Part shown: positions 21,181-34,499 of the stretch, piece by piece
How the letters are laid out: each line of letters begins with the position of its first letter
Numbering within the stretch: position 1 is the stretch's first letter
From: Aquatica leii
Taxonomy: Eukaryota > Arthropoda > Insecta > Coleoptera > Lampyridae
Assembly (NCBI GenBank): GCA_035610365.1
Contig: CM069432.1
Span: forward strand, 165,290,035-165,354,034
DNA length: 64,000 nucleotides
Direction of reading: 5' to 3'
Notes under the pieces: model-generated
What the model was told of the DNA's origin: nothing
What the model saw: only the letters and a program-made list of their open reading frames with translations
The model's database searches: none
Position numbers and translations under genes: made by a program

Positions 21181-23741
21181 TGGTCGTAGAAACCTTTGTG
21201 ATTACATTAAAAAGAATAATGTATCATAATTATGCACGTGTGATTCAAGTACTACATTTTCTAAAAAGGATAATTAATTTTTTGTATTAAATATTCTAAA
21301 TTTTAGTATATTAAAGATTTGTAAAGCTTTAAGGCAACTGACTACTAAGATAAATGCAATACAAATAATTTATGATTATCGTGTTTTTTTAAGAGTAATG
21401 CAAATCAAGTTCAAAATCAACAAAAATACTATCATAAAATTACACAATTAATATGAGAACTTGAGTTTACTAGTTAAAAATAATTTGAAATCTTTATTTA
21501 ATACAGTAAATGTATTAAAAATTTTTGTAAAAATAATAAATAAGATCATTATAAATATACGAATTTAAAAGTGTTTAGAACCTTTTACAAAGCATTTAAA
21601 ACTTTATAATTGTCTACCTTCTTACAAACAGGTTTGATTCAATTACTACTTGAGTATAAAAATTCAAAAACTTTTAAATACAATTTTAAACGTTAGAAAA
21701 GGCAAAATATTTTCTGTAAACTAAACCAACTGTTTAATAAAATTAATTTAAAGAAAAATATTAAAGGAAACCAAAATCATGCACCGAAAAAATAAATTTG
21801 TTACATTTACGTTTATATATTTTATTGTTATTCCAAAAGTGTTCATACAATTTTATTTAAAGTTGAGACAATACATTTTAAGAAAGGTTTACAGGACTAC
21901 TATTAATTTTTTTAAACAAAATTAATTTTGCTTAATTGCTAATCGTCAACTGTGGTCTCTATTGAATTTTTGTTGCATACACGCTAGTTCGTGCTTCATA
22001 TTCATACTGTCTATAATGCTAAGCAAACTCAAATTGATATTTAGGGGTTTGACATACAGCAAACTTTTTATCTAAATTTTCATCGTTTCTATTTACTCAC
22101 TGTTAACCTAATTCGTATCAAATCTGACAAAATTGACAAAATTTTTTGTTACATGACACCGTTTTGCCACATCTGTTTAATTACGTTAAAGTTTGCTTTC
22201 GATGTATAGGACTCAAATGATAATGTAAATATGTATGTATATCAAATATAACGATAGATTTATCAAAACGTAATTTTTAAATTATATTCATTTGCTGGCT
22301 GCTAATTTTTTGTTTGCCACTAATCCCTTTATTGTCAATCGATTTTAAGAAAATTTATTTTTCTTAACATTAACCTATTTGGTGTTTGTTTATAGAGGTA
22401 GTAATACAAATAGCTGCAATTGTAGTTATTGTACAAATAAAGCATATGTTGCGATGTCAATATCACAGCAGTATTTACCAACGTTGGGGTCAATTATTTT
22501 GAATATTTCTAAATATTTTCTATGTAATGCCTTACACGAACAAATAATTTTCTACAATTCAGTTTCTAGATCAAATATAAAAATGTATGTGCTTTATCTT
22601 GATTTATTTTATCTGCATTTAATATTCTCTAGTACTTTTTATTTGTATTTTCTACGTGAATAAAATTCAGCCCATGTGTTTGTCACTACTAGTTGATATA
22701 TTACACATAATTCCAACAACACATTTTCATTTTTATATTAAACAAGTCGTTGATTTTCTTTTTTAAAATTTCTCCAAACATGATTTTAACTATTTTGATA
22801 TTTATTTTGCTGTTACAGTTTTTGTATAAACTTTTTGTGTAAATTTTATTTCAAAAATTACTATGGCTAAACTATCGTATTTCAGCGAGATTAAGTGCTT
22901 TCACTCTAATGTTTTCTATTTTTACTTTAAAGATTTTTAGAAAATAATTTAGTACAAACGTTTATCTTATTGTAGATAAAACAAAACCTTTACTACTTTT
23001 TGTCCAAAGGAATAAACAGTTTGTATTAATTCAATAATTGCATTTGTTGGTTATCTTCTTACCAAGCAATTGCAAACTGTCATATCCCATACAGCACAGA
23101 AACGTTTAATACACATATACTGCATAAGAATTGCAGATATCTAAAAACCATTTTATAGATGTTTATTAGATATCCTATCAGATAACAATGAATTGTAACT
23201 CTTTTTTACATTATCTAAAATGAAACACTTTTTTAAATCTAGACATAAATATCAAGTGGATATCAAATCACACTTTTTTCTGTCTTTTAATCAAAGGATT
23301 AAATGTTTAAAAAAACAAGAAAATACAACTAATTGGTAGTGAAATTTCCACACAGTAATAGAAAAATTAATATAAAGCGCTTAGAACATGCTGTATGTTC
23401 TAAGTCCACGTTTCTTACTGGTGTGTTCTATTTGTTCTTGTGTTCAATTAATTTATTTTTCAATGTTAGTTCATGTGATTAATTTTTTTTACAGTGCAGG
23501 TCAAGACACACCATTTTTCTGTCTATAAATAGGAATGAACAAGTACGCACTTAACTGCACGAAACGTCGCCTTGTATAGACACGTAAAGTGTTTTGATGC
23601 CCCTCCTCATAGAAGAACCTTAAAGAAACATGAGATTATCTACCAAAATTGATGATTGATGATTCCTTTGCACAACTTGTTTATTGTATAGTCTAAAGGT
23701 AGTATTTCAAATGAAAGTCTGCCGGTCGGTCTGCTGTTTTG
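21181..23741 (+). other. AT-rich intronic spacer, no gene recognised
   Basis: No family motif or terminal repeat was identified. The 94-codon frame at 22379-22663 starts within intron-like sequence and has no recognisable domain, so it is treated as chance. Confidence 0.5.
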
Positions 23742-24490
23742 ATGGAAGTTGTTGAAGATATTCGCCAGAAAATAGAAGTGAATCCAACGAAACTTCTACA
23801 ACAATTGTTACATAAAAGAAATATATTGCTTCCTACTTATTGGAAAGTTTGTAAAATAATCTTGCAATTACACTCATACAAGGTGACTGTGACATAAGAG
23901 TTACTGCTTCCTGATTTTCTACGTCAAATATAGTACTGTCTATGGTTTAACGAAGTTTTAAACAATGATGACGTGTTAGACATAATTTTCTTTAGTTATG
24001 AAGCATGGTTACATCTCAGTAGACATGTAAACTTTTAGAACAATAGAATATGGTCAACAGAAAACGTTCATATTTTTGCAGAAACATCACTTCATCCGCG
24101 GAAGATTGGAGTGTGGATGGCAATGTCACTACGTAGAATCATTGGTCCTATTTTGAATCCGTTTTTTAATAAACTAAATAACGATGAGTTACCGCATTGT
24201 TATTTCCAACAAGATGGAAGCACCGCTTACTCTACTACACTAAAATAGAATTATTTACAACATTTCTTCGGTAACCGATTTATAAGTGAAAACAGATTAC
24301 CTCCACAATTATCCGATTTAACCCCACTGGAGTTTTTTATGTTAGTTTTATAAAAACTAAAATACATTCGCAGCGTCTACATACTATAAAAGAAATACAA
24401 AATGCGATTACAGAAGCTGTTTACAGTAGTACACCCAAAGTGTTACAAAAATTTTTACTAATATTAAAAAAAGAAGGAACATTTTAAACA
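23742..24490 (+). pseudogene. Mariner-superfamily (DUF4817-type) transposase relic
   Basis: Reading across frames gives MEVVEDIRQKIEVNPTKLLQ (end of the DNA-binding part), a region equivalent to DEAW written here as FFSYEAWLHLSRHVNF, then WSTENVHIFAETSLHPRKIG, VWMAMSLRRIIGPI, the second catalytic block YFQQDGSTAYS and the third near RLPPQLSDLTPLEFF. The first catalytic Asp is replaced by Tyr and several stops are present, so it is inactive. No terminal repeats were found. It is a distant relative of the open transposase at 58239. Confidence 0.75.
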
Positions 24491-25829
24491 GATATAAAAT
24501 TAGTTGTATAATCTTTTACAGTTGTTAATTGCACTATAGTTTAAGTTCTATTAAACTTCATCTATATAAGTATTTGAAATTGTATTGTCTTGTAAATTAA
24601 CTAACGAAATAAATTTATATTTTATTTATTTATTACCGAAACAATTTACGCGCTATCTATGGAATATTAATACTTTTTTTAATATTCTTTATAAAATTTG
24701 GAAAATGTAAACACAAGTTAAAATTACAAGACATTAATAAAAAAAACAATTACTAGAGTTGACGGTAAAATTACTTTACATAAATAAAGTAGATTATCCG
24801 AGTGCTTTAAAAATGGGAAAGCTGACAATAAACCATCTTTAGGCGTAAACATTCAAAGTGCTCAAAACTTATTAATTGTAAGTTTTTGTAATTACTAATT
24901 GTTGCCCAAATTCTCTTTAGTGTTAGGATAGGCAATTACTTTATAAATATTGTTACAGAAATCGTATGAAGAAAACTCCCAAACAAAAATAAATATTGAT
25001 GAAGATTGTGACAGTCGATCTAATCCGAAAGCCGCTTATAATCATAAATTAATTATATAACGAAATAATAATAACTTGCCGTAATTTTATAAAGATATCA
25101 AGTTAACACTTAATGCAGAAGTATAACTTTTAGCAATAACGTCCATCGAACATCTGATTATGGATATCTACATAAAAGACATTTTATTATCCATGGATAT
25201 ATAACGAAATCAATTTTAAACAGTGTCATGTTCTAGAGTATTTGTTATAAACAAATCTGAAAAAAAATTATGCATTTACATATAGGTAAAGCTTAATTTA
25301 TTAGTGATTACAATTTTTTTTATTTTAGTATGGTTGAAAACCATATCTTATAACCAAAAAACGACAATAGTTCAGCTTCTGCTTCTAAGATACAATGATA
25401 AACGTTAATGGCGTGTGAAACCGAATCTGAATTTAGTTTATCTTATTGTCGGCGATGATACATAAAGGTAGTAAAACTATTAGTTTTCAATTTTAAACGA
25501 TACTGAGATTATAAATTATATTTTAAAAAGGTGTTCTAAATGAAACTGTATTTATACAATTCCAGTGACGACTCGTTCTTTAAAAAAGTGGGCCGGCCAC
25601 AAGAATATAGGTATAAGCTATATATCTAGAAATATAAAAAAAAGTTAATTATTATAACGTGCCTGGGTTTGAATTATATTAAATATTTTACAGATTTTGA
25701 TAGCCAATTTTTTTACACAAAATTAAAGATTTTTTATAGAAAAGAATTTTATACGACTTGCAGTTTGGTACGGTCAAGCCGACCCTGCTGCCCCTGACAA
25801 ACCGTCGCTGTACAATTCAGCAGTAGAGG
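24491..25829 (+). other. Intronic spacer
   Basis: AT-rich with no ORF of interest. A short GC-richer patch with GGCCGGCC-like sequence at about 25590 and another at 25760-25820 stand out, without identification. Confidence 0.45.
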
Positions 25830-25890
25830 TATTAAAATTAAAGATTAGACAATAATATAAATTGGGACGCTATAGGGTTAAAATGTTTGT
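25830..25890 (+). repeat. 61-bp direct repeat, copy 1
   Basis: The sequence ending GGGACGCTATAGGGTTAAAA followed by TGTTTGT recurs at 26299-26358 in the same orientation, with one base missing (AGATTAGACAAT against AGATTAGCAAT). Start-to-start spacing is 469 bp. Confidence 0.75.
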
Positions 25891-26298
25891 GTTTTTAAAA
25901 TTTTTCGTCGTGCAATAATTTTACGTACCTACGTTTATTTAAAAAAATCATTTGTATGCATTGCATTGTTTTTGTTTATACTTGATTATTCCAATTAATT
26001 TATTCTTATAATAATATTGCAGATACAAGAGCAAATGTATGTGTTATTTTATTGTATATATATATGTTAACGATAATGTTGATTTATATCTGAAAAAAAT
26101 ATTCAGAGATCACGAGTTTTAGACTAATACAATGTTGCCATTCTTAACATTATTACACAGAGAATTTATTGCTTTTACAATTATTCTCAATAATTTAGGT
26201 AAAAAAAAAACAATAATGTGTTGACCCACTCTTCATATTAAATACAATTGACAATTACAATTTTTACAAAAACAGACAGCTACAATACAGAAAAAGGA
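25891..26298 (+). other. Segment bracketed by the 61-bp direct repeats
   Basis: AT-rich sequence with a (TA)n stretch near 26057-26066 and no coding signal. Confidence 0.45.
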
Positions 26299-26358
26299 TA
26301 TTAAAATTAAAGATTAGCAATAATATAAATTGGGACGCTATAGGGTTAAAATGTTTGT
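26299..26358 (+). repeat. 60-bp direct repeat, copy 2
   Basis: Near-identical to 25830-25890. Both are followed by T-rich sequence and a TTTTCGT motif, so the repeat may extend weakly further. Confidence 0.75.
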
Positions 26359-26824
26359 TATTTTTAGTAAATTTTCGTAGTTAAATATTTGTTCACTTTT
26401 TTGCAATGACTTCATATTAATTTAAAATGTTAAACTACATTTATATTTTAAATTATTGTACTTTTAAGATGCTGTGGAAAATAGAAAAAATGCCTATAGA
26501 AGTTACACGTATAGTTTTGTAGGAAACTGTTATATAAATACTATTTAAATAAACCTATGTACTTGACAATTACTTAACTTTACGTAAAAGTTACATTTAA
26601 AAAAAGTTGACAGAAAATATTAGTTTCATCTCACCAAATTTACTATTTATTTTTCTTTGTTATATTTAAAACAATTTTAAAGTAAAACTTTATTCTGTTT
26701 TTATTAGATAAACATCTATCTAATCTAATAATTAATTTTAAAACGACAAGAGTTTTTGGAAATAACTACGATTATAAGTTTTAAAGTAGTGGTTTTGAGC
26801 GATTTCTAGAATAGTAAGACAAAC
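26359..26824 (+). other. Intronic spacer
   Basis: Nothing recognised. Confidence 0.45.
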
Positions 26825-27640
26825 ATGGCGTGTGTCATCGCAGAGTGTTCTAATTTATGCAAGTGGAAAGAAGTAACCAAAGCAAAATTCATCAAATTTT
26901 AGAAGGCGTTCATAGCTCGAAAAGATGTCAAGGTTTGGTGAAGAAAATTGAAAGATGGGCAAACGAACCGAATTCCGAATCCCAGGAAGAACAGAGTAAA
27001 TTGTAAATTCTATAGTTGAAAAAATGATTAACATTCCTAAGAGTTGTCTTCATGAAATCATATGCGACCTAAGCTTTTGCAAAGTTTTGGCTCGCTGGAT
27101 TCCGAAAATGCTTTCCGAGAACATCAAACTCAATCGAATAACTGTGTCACTTCAACATCTCACCCGATACCAACAAGAAGAGGAATCTTTCATTAAAAGC
27201 ATTATTACCGGAAATAAAACTTGGATTTATTAGTTTACCTCAAACTCAAAACAACAGTCCATGAAATGGAAACATCCAGATTCCCCAGTTTACAAAAAGT
27301 TCAAAAGTTCTGGAGTAGTAAAAGTCTATTGCTTTATAAACGACAGACTGTAATACTCTCCAAAATTGCATACAACTATTAGAAATAAAAGGCCGTGACA
27401 AATACAACACAACAAAAGTGAGAAGTTTTCCAACATCCGCCATGTAGTCCCTATTTGGTCCCCTCCGACTTTTATTTATTCGGACCCCTAAAAAAATTTT
27501 GGGAAGAAAACGCGTTGCAAATCAACAGAAATTGTAAGACACAGTTGTGAACTACTTTAATCGGCTTGACAGGCAACACTACCGTGAAGGAAACTGCTGT
27601 CACGCTGAGATAAATGTCTTAATCTTTACGAACAATATGT
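26825..27640 (+). pseudogene. Mariner transposase relic
   Basis: The reading, spread over several frames, is a mariner transposase. The frame 27024-27233 has CKVLARWIPKMLSENIKLNR, then SFIKSIITGNKTWIY, equivalent to the family's ITGDETW with the catalytic Asp changed to Asn. Next come SNSKQQSMKWKHPDSPVYKK, then near 27440 PPCSPYLVPSDFYLFGPLKK with the family's closing SPDLAPSD block altered. Stops and the lost catalytic Asp make it inactive. No clear inverted terminal repeats were located. Confidence 0.8.
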
Positions 27641-28782
27641 TGAGATAAATAGAAATTGATAATTTTTTGTAAAATGTCTAAATATTTTCTTTAAATATGC
27701 ATGTTAGTAAAATTTTGGGTTGTATTTTTAATATCGAACTCTCTTCGTACTATCGAAATCCGTATAATATTTAAGTTAAATATAACAAAAATCCCACATC
27801 CTTACAGAAACCCGTTTTGACAATACGGAGGGGAAACCAAATTGACATGGTCAGTGGCACATTCCTACCTATCATTTAGTTTCTGAGGATATTGAGTGTG
27901 ATACTATTGTACAATTTTCATTATCCCAATAACAACAATTTTGTTTGTTGACCTAGCTGTTTAAAAAGTATGAACATACATCAGAATACGGAGGTTTTTT
28001 CAAAATGTTAGAATTTTGTTCAAGTTTTTTAATCACGGTTTCACAAAACTAATTTTGACTATCAGGATCAACGTCTTCTAGTTCTTGAAGAATGTGCATT
28101 GATAAGAAAAAAGCTAAAACGCTTTTCAGACTTTTCGAACCGATTCATGTTACACTTCCGATGCAACTTTGCAAAGCGACGTTGTTGGACATACATATGT
28201 TTACTTAATCCAAAATTTTATTTGCACCCCTTTAACTAGAATTCTTAGCTGCTTTACATTAATATTTGCTACAGAACCAGTGGCTTCAAATTTCCGCACA
28301 AGAAGTCACACGTAAACATCACTAATATTTTTATCCAGACGCCTTGCACTAAACGCAGTAGCCGCCAAAAAGCAAATCAATTTTTACTTAAGTAAACATA
28401 AATTATTTCAACCCGTTTAGCAACTGAATATACTATTTTTACAAATTGTTTTCAAATAATTAGTTCAATAAATTTAACAATGACACACTTCAAAACAACA
28501 ATAAATACTGACGTGTAAATATTTGAAAATCCCAAACAAATACCTTTGATAAAACAAAATTATAAAAAACTTTTATTTGCTTTCCGTGATTTTGGTTATT
28601 GAGATAATGGAAATCATCTTATTTTACGAAAGTATCACATCCAATATCCTCAAAAATAATTGCGTTGGATGTTCTAGGAGATATTAACATATGATAGCTA
28701 TCCCAAAATTAATTTTTTTTTATTACAAGCACTGAATAAAAGAAACACTAAACACTATAGCGTTAAATATATTTGATTCACA
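27641..28782 (+). other. Intronic spacer
   Basis: No gene or repeat recognised. Confidence 0.45.
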
Positions 28783-28925
28783 ATAACCCAACAACTACAA
28801 TAAATTGAATACTTGTACACGTGTTTCGAGAGACATGCTGTCAGTCTCAGTTTGCTGAGAATGACAGTATAGCTGTCAAAACAAGTGTACGACAAGTATT
28901 CAATTTATTGTAGTTGCTGGGTTAT
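28783..28925. repeat. Hairpin-forming element (MITE-like, 143 bp)
   Basis: Left arm ATAACCCAACAACTACAATA continues through AATTGAATACTTGT. The right arm is its near-perfect reverse complement, ending TAGTTGCTGGGTTAT. Arms are about 45 bp. The centre contains a second, smaller inverted repeat (CTGTCAGTCTCAG / CTGAGAATGACAG). It is compact enough to fold back almost completely. Confidence 0.8.
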
Positions 28926-31900
28926 CGTAATAAAAAAAAAATTACAAACCGCGTAATTTTAATGGTTGAGAACATTTTCCCAAACTTCAGTATTTGTTAA
29001 TTATTTCAAATCTCTCAAGTGGAATCTCACCTTTTTTGGTATTTTTGCATAGCATTTTAAAAGATTTTTTCAATAATGCAATTTACATTTTGTGTTGTAA
29101 ATATATTCCCAATCCAAAGTTTTTAAAATTACCACTATAAAAAAATTTTGCATACGCCGCTTGCTTGCAAAAAGAATTTTTCCGATAAGAAAAGATATGT
29201 TAATTATACTATATAAACATGCCAACATAAATTCTAATTAGCGGATTATTGTAATATGAGTAGTTTTACTGTTTTGCTTTTTTCCTTTAATATTTTTTTA
29301 AAAGTTATTAATGTTATTAGTTGCACTTAGTTATCAGTTCGTAATTGCCATGTTGTGTAACACTTTTACAATTTAAGTTATTATTAGAAGTTAATGTAAT
29401 CAATGGCGTATGGCATTATTTATTTTATTGTTGTCGGTAATTTATCAATCGTTTGCAAATACTAGCTTTTTTCTTTCTTATTTGTTTTGGTATCAACATT
29501 TTCTGATTTATATGATTAAATTAATTTATTCCGTTGGAAATACATAAATCCTAAACAAAGAAATAGATAAGTTTAAGTACTACGTTAAACATTTATAAAA
29601 ACTGTTTTAAAAGATTTTTAAGGTTGAAAGTCCCTCCTTGAAACGTAAGCTTTTTAAGAACGATCATTTTGACGTAGACTAAACTTTGTTTAGATGACAA
29701 TGCCAAGTACTGCAGCAATTAATTTTTCATTTAACTGTTAATTAAAGTGGTACACTAAATGTCACATTTTTTCACGACTATTGATTTTATCTGTGTAGAT
29801 AATAACCGTTTTTGTTCTACGTATAGGTATACTAAAATTAGTTGGATATAAGTGTTTAAACTATAATTTTTATTGTAATAATATACGGCTTAAAGAATAT
29901 TACGTTTTGACAATTACGACTTTATACTACTATTCTGAAGCGTCTGTATAGGTACAACTCAGTAATAGAAAATATATTAGTAATGTATAATGTTTTTTTT
30001 GCATTACATAAATTTTATTTTAACATTTACTTACAGCACTTTCAAAAACATAAAAAAGATACCGATTGGTTTTTAATTGTTAGTAATTGTAATGTGAAGC
30101 AACAGTTTAAAGAAAAATATCGGTTTTTAAAATGATGCTCGAATACGGAAGTATATAATTTTAAAAAGAAGATTACGATAAATGCGCTATCACGAAGCTA
30201 TCACATTTTAGCAGAAAATATAGACTAAATAAATTTGACAGACAGGAGTATTATGTTATTTCAGACTGTAAGTACAAACATTTTACTTTAAGAGCATGTT
30301 ATTTTCTGGTACACTCAAATTTAACAAGAATAGAATGCAAAGAATGTATATATGAAAATAAATTTATCGACGTTTTGATACCAAACATTATCTACAAATT
30401 GCTGCAAATTATTATTAAGATATTTTGTAACAATTTAGTTAATCGTAAACAGTAATAAAACAACATATTCTTATAAAATAAATTAAAATCCTTTAATTTC
30501 ATTTAAATTTGTAATGCTTAAACAGTAAATCTAACTATTTTTATTAAAAACGTTATTAATTATTTTGCTTTTATTTTATAACTGTAACAAATTCATTATA
30601 TTACTATCAATTATATCAAAATTAGTTTGTTTGTTACGTTGTTTATGTGTAATAATGTTCAAATACTAAAATATAGTACAAAACCACATTTAAAAATTAA
30701 TAAAACAAGTTAAAATGTTTTAATATTCGACAGCCTACATGTTAACTGTATTTAAGATAAACGTTATTTTTAATTACTTATTGATAACAAACACTTATTA
30801 ACAAACAAAATGTAAATAATACGTTTTTTAACACATATATAATATGTTTAATTTTAATAAAATAGTAAATCAGTCTTTTCCGTTTCCAAGCTGTAGCTGT
30901 ATTACAAATTTTTCGTTAACTCATTTGATTATAGAAGACATGGTTTAACATAATAATAATCTAAACTGACAATAATAAGCTGAATCCATTAATTAGTTGA
31001 AGGTAGTTATAATTTCTTACGATTATAAATTAAACCAAACCATATTAAAATAAATGTAATAATGTCAATATAACAATAAAAATTTAGTGCACTGAACAAA
31101 TAGGTATATAGACATAAGTAAAGCTATCTAACAGAATAATGCAACAGAAAATAAATAAATACTATTTTAAGAAACAGAAAATAATTATTAAACTTAATAA
31201 CTTTGTTTAAACGAGCGTAATAAACTAGTTTTTAGTTTCTTTAAGTGTATAGCGTATTTTATAATAATTATTTGTACGTGATTTTTATGTACATTATTAT
31301 ATGACAGTATTGTAAAATCTTATACAATGCAGTAATATGAATACTAAATTTCAGGCTTTAAAAAGAATCTAAAAAGTATGCAATTAGATAATACTAAACT
31401 TTGTATATAAATGTTATTTTATATTATATTTAATGGTATTAATGTACAAAAGTGCAGTTTTTTAAAATGTTTTAATTTTTACAATTGCGCCATATTGTGA
31501 CAATTGTATTAGTTATGACTATAGTTTGCAATTAACAGCTGTCAAATTACTAACGAATTTAGACTGTACATTTAAAAGCGCGACGGATTTTAAAACTTTT
31601 TTTATCTAACCAAATTTGTTATTCAAGATGACAGTAATTGTAGTTATGTAAGTAGTTACCTACAATGCCATCATAAAAAAATTGAAGTAATTTTTGATAA
31701 ATATTTATATTAAATTATTGTCTACTAAAAAAATTAATTCAAATTTCGTGCGTTTAGGTACTACAACGCTCTAGCTAAATGAAAACCTTGCTCACTTAAC
31801 TCGTTTTTTAAACAAAGCTGTCGCGCTGTAAATTACCATTAGCGCGCACTCAAATGTAAAAAAACTATTTTATATCAAAAATTTAATTTAAAGTAAAAGA

Positions 31901-32329
31901 TTTTGTAACATTTTTCACCATTAAATGACTAATTATGTGTTAAATACTAAAATATAATTAACAGGACAAGAAAAAAGTATAATAAAAAAAAACAAGTTTG
32001 ATGTAAGTATAAGGTGTTTGGCTATACTAATTATAAAGTTACCCTTCAGTCAACGGTTACCGTTATTTATCTTATATAAAAAAAAACTACAACCACCACA
32101 ATTTAATTTATAAACAATAAATTTGTCTAAAGTATAATAGTAATTTATATAACAAACGTCGAAAAAAATAACTGTTAGGTTTAAGAAAATTAATAATAGT
32201 AGAAGAAAAATTAAATTAATTAAAATAAATTGAATGCTATTTGTTTTGTCTATTCACATCAAAGAATATCCTTCTTTGCAAACTCCAAACTTCAAAAAAG
32301 TTTACAAAAGAAGCGCTAACTTTCAACTA
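28926..32329 (+). other. Long AT-rich intronic spacer
   Basis: About 3.4 kb of very AT-rich sequence without an ORF of note, terminal repeat or family motif. Confidence 0.5.
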
Positions 32330-32400
32330 CAGTAAAACCCGTGTAAATTGACCACCTTTGGGACCATCACACAATGGTCACTTTGAGCAGGTGGTCATTT
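32330..32400 (+). repeat. Orphan pogo/Tc1-like terminus
   Basis: The sequence CAGTAAAACCCGTGTAAATT followed by GACCACCTTTGGGACCAT resembles ends of pogo/Tigger-type transposons, which typically start CAGT. It contains a short self-complementary motif (TGGTCA / TGACCA). No matching opposite end was found within the next 2 kb. Confidence 0.4.
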
Positions 32401-32549
32401 TAGAAAAAATAATGTTTTAGACACTAAAATTTACAAATCAACACTTTCTTATTTTATTGTATTATCTTTAATCTAAAGAAATATATAGAATAAAACAAAA
32501 TAATTATGTGCATGCATATGTATTATGTAACAAAAACATATCACAATAC

Positions 32550-32990
32550 TCAAGGATAATTATGTACATACAAACAATTAGTCTTAAGATTATTATTATA
32601 ATATTCGTTAACTTTATTTTTAACGCTATATAGGTACGTCAAACTTACAGGACAGTACTGAACAGCGAAGTTGATCAACTGATTTAACATACTGGAGGCA
32701 ACTTTAAGAGTGATTTTATTTTCAGTTGCAACTAAGGCTATTGCACTGTTTTGCAAGTTATTCTTTGATTGGTCTTCCAATACCATTTTAAAAATCTCTT
32801 CAGCACTGATCTTTTCAAAAACATAGGAATTATTCATATCAAACTTGCTAAATTGTGGTAAGGACGGTTTTTCAAAAGAAATAAGTTCAGAAGATTTGCT
32901 TTCTAAATCTCTAAATGCAAAACGTGCCTTTTTAAAAGATTTCATAATTGTTTCTTCTTCTTTAGTTGTCGCCACGTTTCTGCTACTCAC
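32550..32990 (-). CDS. Unrecognised 146-aa ORF near a pogo-like terminus
   Basis: The minus-strand ORF starts at 32990 and its 3' end faces the CAGTAAAACCC terminus at 32330, the layout of the end of a pogo-type transposase gene. The protein is helical, for example ISAEEIFKMVLEDQ and LYSVKNKVNEYYN, and lacks catalytic motifs. I could not match it to the known C-terminal region of such transposases with any certainty, and it may equally be a chance frame. Confidence 0.3.
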   Translation of the reverse strand: MSSRNVATTKEEETIMKSFKKARFAFRDLESKSSELISFEKPSLPQFSKFDMNNSYVFEKISAEEIFKMVLEDQSKNNLQNSAIALVATENKITLKVASSMLNQLINFAVQYCPVSLTYLYSVKNKVNEYYNNNLKTNCLYVHNYP

Positions 32991-34499
32991 ATAACCGCAT
33001 CCAGAACGTTAACCTTCAATTTCCGTAACGGATTTTAAATCTTCTGAGATCTGACTTGACATTTAGCGATCACTTCAGAAAACAATAATCAAAATTAGTC
33101 AGCATTGAAAATGTATTCTGGTTTAAATTTTGCAAGGCTCCAGTCCATACGTCAACAATTGTTTTTATCTAAGATGGTTTAATGTGGTTTAATATAATAT
33201 ATAATCTTTTGTTTTAACAAAGACAGGTAACTGAATTAAAATAAAAATCGATATGTTCATTTTCTTGTAAGAGTGGTAAGAGTGACAACTAACTCAGTTG
33301 TTTCGGCGATTAAATCGTAAGCTTCGTGATGTTAAATTATAAAAACGAGAAAAGACTAGGACGTTAACACGCATGGAATTTCTTTGAAACGAGAAGGAAA
33401 TATTGTTGGTTCCTTTACAGTGGGTTATTATTTTTGTCACTGATTTACATGCTACCCAAAAAGAATTGTTTGTTCTTCTTGTTGTAATTGATTTTCAGCA
33501 ATGTTTTACCGTCAATCAAACGTTACTATCTTTGTCATATCCCGATGATGATGAAATGTAACGTACTACAATTAATACAACCATGAACCCGACGCAACCA
33601 CTATTGTTTATTAATTACTTTTGGCTTAACCGCGTCGTAGTTAAACACCCAGATTTGTTAGGCTTGGTCTTAGTCTCTCTTTGACAGCCATAACAAGAAA
33701 TAAAACTTGGTCTTTGCCGTATTGTCGTTTGTGAACCCAAACAAACTGACGTTTTGCAAAACATTGCAGCTTGCATCTTTGGAGTGGTAAATGTCACTAA
33801 CAGAAAAAGTGTAAGTGACGGTATTTATATCATTAGCAATTAGATAATTAACGAACTTTAACTTTCCGTTACCGTTTGACTGATTTCGTTATTACTTGAA
33901 GTATGAGTTTGTGTCCTTTCCAAAAAGGTTAGAAGGCTTAGAGGATGTAATACTGGTAGCCAAGATTTGCTGAGTTTTAAACCGCCTCTCCAGTTTATAT
34001 TATATGGATGTTTTCTATTCCCACAGCTTCGCAAATTAGTCTGGGAAAGTAGAAAGGAAAGTTCGAGTCATAACTTTGTTTGGTCAAAGTTTAGCGTGTT
34101 TCCTTGGTTCTAAACGTGTTCTTCGACTGCTGATTTTTTTTAAATTTATTTATAAAACGTTGCCGAAACCACAACGTATTACTAACGTGCATGGGGATTA
34201 AACATCATTTTCTAAAATTTCAAACTGTGCCATTTTTTCGCTGTTACGTTCGGAAATTTACAATGAAAAGTACTAGATACTGTCAGCAAAAAGTTATACA
34301 AACTACATTTAACTTTGTCTAACAAATTAGAACACTCGATATGGGCAAAAATAGATGCTCTCAGTACGATACAAGAAAACAAAATTTATGAATAATCAAA
34401 AATGAAGGATAGCATATTAAGAAATACGAGCGATTACATCCTTCCTAAGAAAACTCTCTCATGGCGCATCTATTCCACAGAATAAGACTTGTCATTTTT
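32991..34499 (+). other. Element-like sequence of moderate GC, unidentified
   Basis: Composition is less AT-rich than neighbours and no long ORF survives. The short minus-strand frame 33797-33615 is Cys-containing but matches no family I can support. The area is probably old transposon debris continuous with the next feature. Confidence 0.35.

Noticed and set aside
22379..22663. 94-codon plus-strand ORF
   Set aside because: It has no ATG start, is rich in F/Y/I/L/N codons as expected from AT-rich DNA, and has no recognisable motif.
33615..33797. Cys-containing minus-strand ORF considered as a piggyBac C-terminal zinc domain
   Set aside because: Cysteine spacing does not fit the piggyBac RING-like pattern and no transposase core lies upstream.
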